From JAMLJG01 sp035327585 (GTDB taxonomy: Bacteria > Verrucomicrobiota > Kiritimatiellia > CAIVKH01): a stretch of DNA of 64,000 bases. The position numbers and the translations under genes were made by a program. The notes under the pieces were generated by a model. That model did not search any database. It had not been told where the DNA came from and was given only the letters and a program-made list of their open reading frames with translations. Shown here one piece after another: positions 40,658 to 48,051 of this stretch; position 1 is the stretch's first letter; every line of letters starts with the position of its first letter. The stretch is from the NCBI GenBank assembly GCA_035327585.1, contig DAOLDD010000014.1, positions 8,817 to 72,816 of the forward strand, written 5' to 3'.

Positions 40658-42580
40658 ATGGGCAAACGGCTATTCATTCTCGCGCAGTGGGCGGTTCTGA
40701 TCGCGCTGGTCATCCATGGCGTACGCACGGTGGCGCGCCCCGTCCCGCCCCCGGACTACGATCCGGATAGCTGGGCGTCCTGGCGCGGCTTCCACGCGCT
40801 CTCCTATGCGGGCGTCACGCGCGGCGGCGGCAGCGACCACGTCACCCCCCACCAACTCGCCGCGCACCTCCAGGCGCTGCGCGAAGCCGGCTATAAATCC
40901 ATCACGCCCGGCGACATTGAAGCGTACCTCGAAGGACGCGTCGCCCTGCCGGACCGCGCCGTGCTGCTGCTGTTCGAGGGCGGGCGCAAGGACAGCTATC
41001 TCGCCGCGACCCCGCTCCTTCGGAAATCAGGCCAGGTCGCGGTGATGTGCGTGCCGACATTGTTGACGCGGCGATGGGGTAGTTTCTACCTGCGCGAGGG
41101 CGACTTGAAAAAATTCCTCAAGGACCCGCACTGGCGGCTCGCCAGCATGGGCCACGCCGCCGTCACCACCATTCCCGTCGCGGACGGCGAGGAGGGGCGC
41201 TTCCTCGTACGTCGCCAGCGCCTGAAAACGCATGTCGAATCCGAGGCGGAATACCGCGCGCGCGTGGAGCAGGACTTCGCGCGCGCCGCGGATATTCTGG
41301 CCCGTGCGTCGGGACAGCCCGTCGCGACATACCTGTTCCCCTTCGCCGACGCCGGGGCATCGCCCGGCGCGACGCCGGAAGCGATCGATGTGCTGCGCGC
41401 CGCCGCCGCGATGCACCACCGAATCGCCTTCACGCGCGCGGACGACGCGTTCAACGGGCCGGACAGTGATCCCATGCAACTCACCCGACTGCGCGTACGC
41501 GGAACCTGGGACGCCGCGCGGCTGCTCGAAGAACTGGCCCGCAGCGAGCCCCGCGACATTCCGGTCACCTCGCTTCCCGGCGCGCACGCCTGGTCGTTCG
41601 ACGGCGCCGGATCGGCCCAGGACGGCGTGCTCCACCTCGGAGATGGCGCGCGCGCGTGGCTGCGCGGCAGCTCGGACTGGTCCGACCTTCAAACGACCGC
41701 CGCCATCGAGCGGCCCGCCGGCGCCCAGTTGTCGCTCTACGCGCGGTACGCCGGCCCCACCCGCTACGTGCGCGTCACCGCGAACGACGAAGGACTCCGC
41801 GTCCAGGAACGGCTCGGCGCAACGATGCAGACGCTCGCCTTCCTGCCCGCCACGAATACGCCCAACGGCGGCGCGGAGTGGACGTTGCGCATCAAGGGCA
41901 ACCGCCTCTGGATGGAACGCCCCGGGACTCCGCCCGTCGGGCCGCTGCCGCTCACGCGCCATACAAGCCGCGGACGAATCGGCTTCGAAGCCCGGGGCGA
42001 CGGCGTCGGCGTACGGTCGTTTACCGCGCGGCAATTGCCGGGCCTCGCCGTGCGATCAGCCTCGCTCGCCGACATACCGGAGGAACAGCGCCCGCGGACC
42101 AGCGTGTGGATGCCCCGCTGGTTCAACACGGAGCAACGGCCCGAATTCACCGGGGCGATGCGCGCCGACCTGCTGGACGCCGCCGCGCAGGGCATCCAGG
42201 TCATGCCGTGGATCGACATGGAACATGGCGCGCCACGGCAGGATTTCGCCGCCGACCTCGTGGCGCTGTTCAGCGGTGTGGCGGAAGGCGCGCTTGTCAC
42301 GCGTTTCGCCCTCTCCGCGCCTGACGATCCCCTCGCGGAGGCGCTGCGTCGGCAGGGGTACGGCATCCTGCAACACGTCTCGACGCACGCCGCGCGGCGA
42401 CTCGCGCTGGACGGCCGGGCGGGTCGCGAAGGCGACTGGCTGCTCCTGGCGGGCAACCCGCTCGAAGCCGCCGAATCGCTCGCCGAATTGCAGCGCGGCA
42501 TCCCGTCCACTCGCCTGCTCTGGATGACGGACAAGGATATTTACCTGCCGCCCGGCGTGCGGCGCGCGGCCGCCTATTGA
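40658..42580 (+). CDS. PgaB-like polysaccharide deacetylase homologue with altered active site
   Basis: 640 residues. A membrane anchor or signal (residues 4-22) precedes a deacetylase-like domain (FHALSYAGVT, HLQALREAGYKSITPGDIEAYL, PDRAVLLLFEGGRKDS). Where active enzymes have TFDDG, this has LFEGG, and the second histidine motif is weak (MGHAAV). Residues 310-455 look like a beta-sandwich carbohydrate-binding domain (SFDGAGSAQDGVLHLGDGAR), and the C-terminal part resembles a TIM-barrel (VWMPRWFNTEQRPEFTG). It starts 3 bp after the synthase stop, so the two products must work together, perhaps binding or exporting polymer rather than deacetylating it. Confidence 0.7.
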   Translation: MGKRLFILAQWAVLIALVIHGVRTVARPVPPPDYDPDSWASWRGFHALSYAGVTRGGGSDHVTPHQLAAHLQALREAGYKSITPGDIEAYLEGRVALPDRAVLLLFEGGRKDSYLAATPLLRKSGQVAVMCVPTLLTRRWGSFYLREGDLKKFLKDPHWRLASMGHAAVTTIPVADGEEGRFLVRRQRLKTHVESEAEYRARVEQDFARAADILARASGQPVATYLFPFADAGASPGATPEAIDVLRAAAAMHHRIAFTRADDAFNGPDSDPMQLTRLRVRGTWDAARLLEELARSEPRDIPVTSLPGAHAWSFDGAGSAQDGVLHLGDGARAWLRGSSDWSDLQTTAAIERPAGAQLSLYARYAGPTRYVRVTANDEGLRVQERLGATMQTLAFLPATNTPNGGAEWTLRIKGNRLWMERPGTPPVGPLPLTRHTSRGRIGFEARGDGVGVRSFTARQLPGLAVRSASLADIPEEQRPRTSVWMPRWFNTEQRPEFTGAMRADLLDAAAQGIQVMPWIDMEHGAPRQDFAADLVALFSGVAEGALVTRFALSAPDDPLAEALRRQGYGILQHVSTHAARRLALDGRAGREGDWLLLAGNPLEAAESLAELQRGIPSTRLLWMTDKDIYLPPGVRRAAAY

Positions 42581-42586
42581 GTCGCC

Positions 42587-44176
42587 ATGCACAACCGGTT
42601 TCCAGTCGCACTCCTCGTCGGCCAGGCTCTCCTGACGGTAGGCCTTCACGCGGAAACACCGCGTTCCGCCCTTTCGCTCATCCATGAATCGCGCGTGGCC
42701 GTGGGCCGCGGCGACTTGGGTGACGCCCGCACGGCGGCCCGCCAGGCGGTGGAGATTGATCCCGCCTATGCGGACGCGTGGAAACAATTGGGGCGCGTGC
42801 AGATGCTCGCGCGCCAGCCGGACGATGCGCTCCGCGCGCTCGACACCGCCCGCCAACTCAAACCGGGCGATGCGGAAATCGAAGGCTGGTTGGGCCCGCT
42901 TTATCGGGATCTCGGCTGGTGGCATTGGGCAAAGGGCGACATCGCGTCGTCGATCGCCGCGTTCAACGATGCGCTGAAGGCGAACGTCCCGCGGCGACAC
43001 GACGTCCTGCGGAGCTTCCAGGCTGTACTCGCCGAAAGCGATCACCGCGCCGAGGCGCTCCAGCTCCTCGAAAGTTGGGGCGATCCCGACATCTGGCGGG
43101 AAATCGCGCGCGCGAACCTCGACCAAGGCCGCCTGCTCGCCGCCGAACCGGCGCTTACGCTGCTTCACCTCGCGAAAGACGACCCAGTGCGAACGGACGT
43201 TCAACTCGCCCACACGCGCGCGATGCTGGGCGCTTGTGAGGACATGTCCGCGCTGATCCCGGATCCCGCGGAGCGCGCCGCCGCGTGGGACGACCCGCAT
43301 GTTGACCTGGCCATCGAGGCCATTCTGCTCTGCAACAACGGAACCCTTACCTCACGACTCGCGCGGCTCCAGGCGTTGGAGCGCGAACCCCAACGGGACG
43401 TTTCCGAACGCATGCGGACAGCGGCCCGAACAGCGCTTGCACATCGGAACTTTGACCGCGCGTTCCGGATCTACGACCGCCTGCTCGCGCGTGAACCGGA
43501 CTGCCGCTGCTACCTGCGCGCCGCCTCCGCGGCCGAGGCCCTGCGCGGCACAAAGGGCGCCGCGCAATTTCTGGCCGCGCTGCTTCCCCGCTCCAGCGAC
43601 GACGCCGTGCGCGCCGGAATCCAAGGCCGACTCGCGCGACTGGATGGACTGGCCGATGAAGCCGCGGCCCACTACGCGCGCAGTCTTTCCCTCGATCCCG
43701 CCCAGAACGACGTGCAACGCGAGTTATTCTTCGCCCTGGTCGAACTCGGACGCGAGGAGGAGGCCAGGCGCGTGGCCGACGCGCTCGCCGGTCGCGAGGC
43801 CGAGGGCGAAACAGAACTCCGGCCGATCCTCGCGGAAATGTGGAGCGCCCTCGCGGACCACGAACTCGCCCTCGCCTTCTGGGGCGCCCTCGCGGAGCGT
43901 CACCCCGGCAGCGCCTACTACACCGTCGAATGGGCTCGCACACTGCTGCGCGTCGGGCGGAGGGCCGATGCGATCGCCCGGCTGGAAGCGCTCACCGCGC
44001 GCGTCGCCGACGTCCCGGCGCTTGAATTGCTGGCACGCCTGCTCATCGAGGATCACCGGAAGGCCGAGGCGCTTCAAATCGTCGAACAGGCGCTGGCCCT
44101 CGAATACACGACCTCGCTGCTGCAACTTCGGACACTTGCGGGCGGGATATCGGACGACGGGGACGCCTCACGATAG
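42587..44176 (+). CDS. Secreted TPR-repeat protein of the exopolysaccharide block
   Basis: 529 residues. A signal peptide (MHNRFPVALLVGQALLTVGLHAE) is followed by TPR-type helix pairs over the whole length (ARTAARQAVEIDPAYADAWKQLG, DDALRALDTARQLKPGDAEIEGW, ALAFWGALAERHPGSAYYTVEWA). Periplasmic TPR proteins such as BcsC, PgaA or AlgK scaffold polysaccharide export. No outer-membrane beta-barrel tail is visible, so a separate porin is needed. It begins 6 bp after the deacetylase-like gene, and its end overlaps the convergent ferredoxin gene by 9 bp. Confidence 0.8.
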   Translation: MHNRFPVALLVGQALLTVGLHAETPRSALSLIHESRVAVGRGDLGDARTAARQAVEIDPAYADAWKQLGRVQMLARQPDDALRALDTARQLKPGDAEIEGWLGPLYRDLGWWHWAKGDIASSIAAFNDALKANVPRRHDVLRSFQAVLAESDHRAEALQLLESWGDPDIWREIARANLDQGRLLAAEPALTLLHLAKDDPVRTDVQLAHTRAMLGACEDMSALIPDPAERAAAWDDPHVDLAIEAILLCNNGTLTSRLARLQALEREPQRDVSERMRTAARTALAHRNFDRAFRIYDRLLAREPDCRCYLRAASAAEALRGTKGAAQFLAALLPRSSDDAVRAGIQGRLARLDGLADEAAAHYARSLSLDPAQNDVQRELFFALVELGREEEARRVADALAGREAEGETELRPILAEMWSALADHELALAFWGALAERHPGSAYYTVEWARTLLRVGRRADAIARLEALTARVADVPALELLARLLIEDHRKAEALQIVEQALALEYTTSLLQLRTLAGGISDDGDASR

Positions 44177-44440
44177 CGGCGTTTTCTGCTTCGTGATCAG
44201 CGGCAGCACCGGGGCCTTTTCCGCGTTTATCGCGATATATGATTTCCACTTCGCCGGCACGCGCTGCGCGGGGAAAATCGCCTTCGTCGGACACTCCGGC
44301 ACGCACGCGCCGCAATCGATGCACTCCACCGGGTCAATCACCAGCATCCGGTCATCCTCGTGAAAACAATTCACCGGGCACACCGTGACGCAGACGGTGT
44401 TTTTGCATCCGATGCAGGGCTCTGTGACGACGTGCGGCAT
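44168..44440 (-). CDS. fdxA: 7Fe (3Fe-4S/4Fe-4S) ferredoxin
   Basis: 90 residues. Cysteine pattern EPCIGCKNTVCVTVCPVNCFH matches Azotobacter FdI-type ferredoxins (C8, C16, C20, C24 positions), and VECIDCGACVPECP supplies the other cluster ligands. The C-terminal 35 residues resemble the FdI extension (KWKSYIAINAEKAP). A low-potential electron carrier; no partner is adjacent. Its 3' end overlaps the TPR gene on the other strand. Confidence 0.93.
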   Translation of the reverse strand: MPHVVTEPCIGCKNTVCVTVCPVNCFHEDDRMLVIDPVECIDCGACVPECPTKAIFPAQRVPAKWKSYIAINAEKAPVLPLITKQKTPLS

Positions 44441-44453
44441 AATGGGGAAAACC

Positions 44454-44530
44454 CGAATGACAAATTCCGAATGACGAATGGACTATAGTCCCCATTGGTC
44501 ATTCCGTCATTCGTCATTGGTCATTGGTCA
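44454..44530. repeat. GAATGAC heptamer array (locus 2)
   Basis: Runs of GAATGAC on one side and GTCATTC/GTCATTG on the other flank a GGACTATAGTCC palindrome (44480-44491), giving a long imperfect hairpin between fdxA and the HAD gene. It runs into the last codons of the HAD gene. Confidence 0.65.
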
Positions 44531-45208
44531 TTTCATCATTCTCCGCAGCTCCTCCAGATCCAGCCCCATCAAGGTGTCCCGCACATAATCCGCGAGGCCG
44601 AGATATTCGCGATCATAGCTGTTCGTCAGGCCGAGCACCTTCAGCTTCGCCCCCTTCGCCGACGTGATGCCCGCGGGTGTGTCCTCAATCGCCAGGCACT
44701 GCGCGGGACGCAGCGCGATTCCATGTTTCTCCGCGAGCCGTTTGACCGCGAGGCGATAGCAGCTCGGGTCGGGCTTCGACGCGCGCACATCATCCGCGGT
44801 CACCATCACATCGAACGCATCCGCGAGCTGGAGCCCTTCGAAGATCGGTTCGATGTCCGATCGCAAAGCGCCGCTGCACAAGCCGAGGGGAATGCGACCC
44901 GCCAGGTGGCGAATTAATTCCACCGCGCCCGGAAACGGGTCCGGCGGCTCCTGGCGAACCATGTAGTTAAAGGTGACCGCTTTGCGCTCCACGAGCGACT
45001 TGATTTCGGCGTCCGCGTACGGACGGCGATGCCGTTTCATCACCGCGAGGAAGGCCCCGCGGTCATCGAACCCGATCAGGTCTCGGACATAGGCCTCCCA
45101 CGAAAACCCCATTCCCATCGGCTCCAACACCCGGTTGAGCGCCTCATAATGCAGGTGCTCGGTGTCCACGATCACGCCATCAAAATCAAAAATAACCGCC
45201 TGCAACAT
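44528..45208 (-). CDS. HAD-superfamily phosphatase / beta-phosphoglucomutase-like
   Basis: 226 residues. Motif I IFDFDGVIVDTE, motif II LCSGA, motif III KPDPSCY, motif IV LAIEDTPAGITSAKGA. The four-helix cap (YEALNRVLEPMGMGFSWEAYVRD) is of the beta-phosphoglucomutase/GPH kind. It dephosphorylates or isomerises a sugar phosphate; the substrate is unknown. Twelve bp after polX on the same strand. Confidence 0.9.
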   Translation of the reverse strand: MLQAVIFDFDGVIVDTEHLHYEALNRVLEPMGMGFSWEAYVRDLIGFDDRGAFLAVMKRHRRPYADAEIKSLVERKAVTFNYMVRQEPPDPFPGAVELIRHLAGRIPLGLCSGALRSDIEPIFEGLQLADAFDVMVTADDVRASKPDPSCYRLAVKRLAEKHGIALRPAQCLAIEDTPAGITSAKGAKLKVLGLTNSYDREYLGLADYVRDTLMGLDLEELRRMMK

Positions 45209-45220
45209 CCAATCCCCTCC

Positions 45221-46948
45221 TCACGTGCGGACATGGGCCAGAAGGTTTAACAATTCGGGAAGCTTCCGCGTGTTCAGCACATCCGCCTTCTCCAGCCAGC
45301 CGCGGCGGGCCTGGCCGATGCCGTAGGTGGTGTTGGCGAGATCGGCAACCTGGTGGCCGTCGACATTGATCGCGACGAGCACGCCGGCCTCCTTCGCCAT
45401 CTGGCAATACACGTCGTTCATGTCGAGCCGCATCGGGTTGGCGTTCAATTCGAGGAAGCATCCGCGCTGCTTCGCGTGCGCGATCACACGCGGGATGTCG
45501 ATGTCGTACGGCTCACGCTCCAGGATCAAACGGCCCGTCGGATGCGCGAGGATCGTGGCGTACCGGTGGTCCAGCGCCTTCAGCACGCGCGCGGTCTGTT
45601 GCTCCCGCGAGAGGTTGAACTTGCTGTGGACCGACACGACCACGAGGTCGAGTTCCGCGAGGATCGCGTCGTCCAAGTCCAGCGAGCCGTCTTCGAGAAT
45701 GTCGCACTCAATACCCTTGAGCAGGCGGAATCCCTTAAAACCCTCGTTGAGCTTGTCGATTTCCCTGATCTGCTTCGCGAGCCGCTTCTCGTCGAGCCCG
45801 TTCGCGACGGTAAGCCGCTTCGAGTGGTCGCACATCGCGAAATACTCGTATCCCCGCGCCTGCGCGGCCTCCGCCATCTCCGCGATGGTGTTCGCGCCGT
45901 CGGACCACGTCGAATGATTGTGCAGGTCGCCCCGGATGTCGTCCGTCTCGATGAGACGCGGCAGCGTGCCCTCCGCCGCCCGCTCGACTTCGCCCCGGTT
46001 TTCGCGCAATTCCGGCGGCGGCACGGCCAGGCCAAGGGCGGCATATACATCCTTCTCCGTCCGGCCCGCCACCGCCTCCTCACCGCGCATCACGCCGTAT
46101 TCGTTGACTTTGAGGCCCTTTGCCTGCGCGATCTTGCGGACGACGATGTTGTGCTCCTTGCTGCCCGTGAAGTATTGCAGCGCCGCACCGAAACTTTCGG
46201 CGGGCACCACACGCAAGTCCACCTGCAACCCGGATCGAAGCAGGATGCTCGACTTCGTTTCGCCGTTCGCGAGCACCTGCTGGACTTCGTCATAGGTGAT
46301 GAACGCCTGCATCACGGCGGCGGAATCCGCGGCCTCTGCCAGGATGTCGAGATCACCGATCGTCTCGCGGGCGCGACGGTAGCTGCCCGCCAGCTCAAGC
46401 TGTTTCACGCCCGGCACAGCGCGCAGGTGTTTCAGCAGCGATTCGGCATAAGGCGCCACCGAGGCGCGGCGGAAGCGCTTGCCCTCGGTCTGGCGTGTTT
46501 CGATGCCCTTGAGGATGCCGGTCTCAATTTTCTCGCCGAATCCCTTGATCTCGCGGATTTTCCCTTCGCGCGCCGCGGCGGCGAGTTGGGCGAGGCCCTT
46601 GATCTTCAAATCGTCGTGTAGGATTTTGACGCGCTTTGGGCCGAGACCCGGCAGACGCAGCATGTCGAGCAGCCCCGGCGGCATCTCGCCGCGCAGTTCC
46701 TCCAATTGCGCGATGCGGCCCGTGATGACCATCTGGCCGATCTTTTGCGCGAGGTCTTTTCCGATCCCCGCGATCTGCGTCAGGTCATCCCCCCGCTCCA
46801 CCCGGTCGCGCAACTCCTCGCCCATATCGCCGACCGTGCGCGATGCGTTGCGATACGCGCGCACGCGAAACGGGTTGTCCCCCTTGATTTCGAGCAGATC
46901 CGCGATCTCCTCGAACGCGGCGGCGATATCAGCATTGTGAACCGGCAT
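45221..46948 (-). CDS. polX: DNA polymerase/3'-5' exonuclease PolX
   Basis: 575 residues. Two helix-hairpin-helix segments (QIAGIGKDLAQKIGQM; RLPGLGPKRVKILHDDLKI), then the polymerase palm with SYRRARETIGDLDIL (catalytic Asp-x-Asp) and LQVDLRVV (third Asp), and a C-terminal PHP exonuclease domain with LHNHSTWSDG, CDHSKRL and IDVDGHQ-type metal sites (NVDGHQVADL). A gap-filling repair polymerase of Bacillus PolX type. Confidence 0.95.
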   Translation of the reverse strand: MPVHNADIAAAFEEIADLLEIKGDNPFRVRAYRNASRTVGDMGEELRDRVERGDDLTQIAGIGKDLAQKIGQMVITGRIAQLEELRGEMPPGLLDMLRLPGLGPKRVKILHDDLKIKGLAQLAAAAREGKIREIKGFGEKIETGILKGIETRQTEGKRFRRASVAPYAESLLKHLRAVPGVKQLELAGSYRRARETIGDLDILAEAADSAAVMQAFITYDEVQQVLANGETKSSILLRSGLQVDLRVVPAESFGAALQYFTGSKEHNIVVRKIAQAKGLKVNEYGVMRGEEAVAGRTEKDVYAALGLAVPPPELRENRGEVERAAEGTLPRLIETDDIRGDLHNHSTWSDGANTIAEMAEAAQARGYEYFAMCDHSKRLTVANGLDEKRLAKQIREIDKLNEGFKGFRLLKGIECDILEDGSLDLDDAILAELDLVVVSVHSKFNLSREQQTARVLKALDHRYATILAHPTGRLILEREPYDIDIPRVIAHAKQRGCFLELNANPMRLDMNDVYCQMAKEAGVLVAINVDGHQVADLANTTYGIGQARRGWLEKADVLNTRKLPELLNLLAHVRT

Positions 46949-46973
46949 GGCCGCAGAGTAGCGCGAAGGACGT

Positions 46974-48002
46974 TCAACCCGCCAGCCGTTTCAATAAGGC
47001 CTTCTTGTAAAGCAGGCGCATGGCGTAGCAGTCGAGGAAGTGGCCGGCGCAGTAGGAGGTGATGCGACCGACGAATCGGCCCTCTTCCAACAGCGCAACG
47101 GCGGCGAAGAGGTCGAGCACGGCGCGGTGCCAGACGGCTTCCAGCGATTTGCCCTCGTGCAGCAGGCGCGGCTCGTTGATGTAGCGCGTCCGGCCGTGGA
47201 CCAGCACGTTTTCCTTGTTGTAGCCCAGATTCCGCACATCGGCGAACACCTGGCCGATCGTCTTGGCCCAAAGCATCCGCGAATGCGGCGCATTCGTTCT
47301 CGCCTCGGCGCCGCGCCGAAAATGTTCGTAGTTCAGCGGAAACTTGATGCGCTGGGTGCCGATGGCGGACGGGAAATTGATCGCGCAATCGACCAGCAGG
47401 CGGCGCGCGCCTTCATCGGGCTCGAATACGAGGAAACTGCCGTTCGGCAGCCCCACCGTCGCGCGCTCCTTCACTGTCCAATACTGCACCGGACGGTCCG
47501 TTTCCACCTCGCCAGCGGACTCCAGCGCCTCGACCAGATCCAGACTGCCGCGCTTGAACAGCGGCGGGTCGCCGGAGGTGCAGCGAATCATGAGGTTGTC
47601 GATCCGCGTGCCCACTTTCAACGCGATGATGTGCTCCACCATGCGGACATAATTCTGCGGGGGCCCGCTGCGCAGCACGATGTTGCTGACGATCTCGCCC
47701 GTCGTCCAGACGTTGCGGATCGACACCCGTACCGGCAGGCAATCGTGCAGGTCAGTCCGCTCAAACCACCAGCCTTCCAAATCCGTCGGCTCCAGTGAAA
47801 GCGTGCTCGTCGACTTGCCGAGGAACGTGCCGGGCCCCGAAACCGAAACCGGCCTCGCAATGGTACGCTGCCGGGCGTGGGGATCGAGAGCCTCCGTGCC
47901 GGAAAGATCCCAGTCCACCGCCTGCGCCTGCATGCGATCCCAGGAGCGCCGCAGCACATCGGGTTCGCCGGCCAGGATGGTTCCAAATGGTTCGCTTGTC
48001 AT
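46974..48002 (-). CDS. Divergent LpxC-like zinc deacetylase homologue
   Basis: 342 residues. The N-terminal half follows LpxC: RTIARPVSVSGPGTFLGK, then VEHIIALKVGTRIDN with catalytic Glu123 and zinc His124 in place. The C-terminal half ends GRITSYCAGHFLDCY (His321 equals the active-site His of LpxC). The second zinc motif reads WHRAVLD (His292-x4-Asp297), one residue longer than the normal HxxxD. It has a 45-residue N-terminal extension. LpxC commits UDP-GlcNAc derivatives to lipid A; this copy may be a paralogue with another substrate, or the lipid A enzyme of an unusual lineage. Confidence 0.7.
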   Translation of the reverse strand: MTSEPFGTILAGEPDVLRRSWDRMQAQAVDWDLSGTEALDPHARQRTIARPVSVSGPGTFLGKSTSTLSLEPTDLEGWWFERTDLHDCLPVRVSIRNVWTTGEIVSNIVLRSGPPQNYVRMVEHIIALKVGTRIDNLMIRCTSGDPPLFKRGSLDLVEALESAGEVETDRPVQYWTVKERATVGLPNGSFLVFEPDEGARRLLVDCAINFPSAIGTQRIKFPLNYEHFRRGAEARTNAPHSRMLWAKTIGQVFADVRNLGYNKENVLVHGRTRYINEPRLLHEGKSLEAVWHRAVLDLFAAVALLEEGRFVGRITSYCAGHFLDCYAMRLLYKKALLKRLAG

Positions 48003-48051
48003 GCCCTCACCCCCACCCTCTCCCGCGGGGAGAGGGTGATGATTGTATTCT

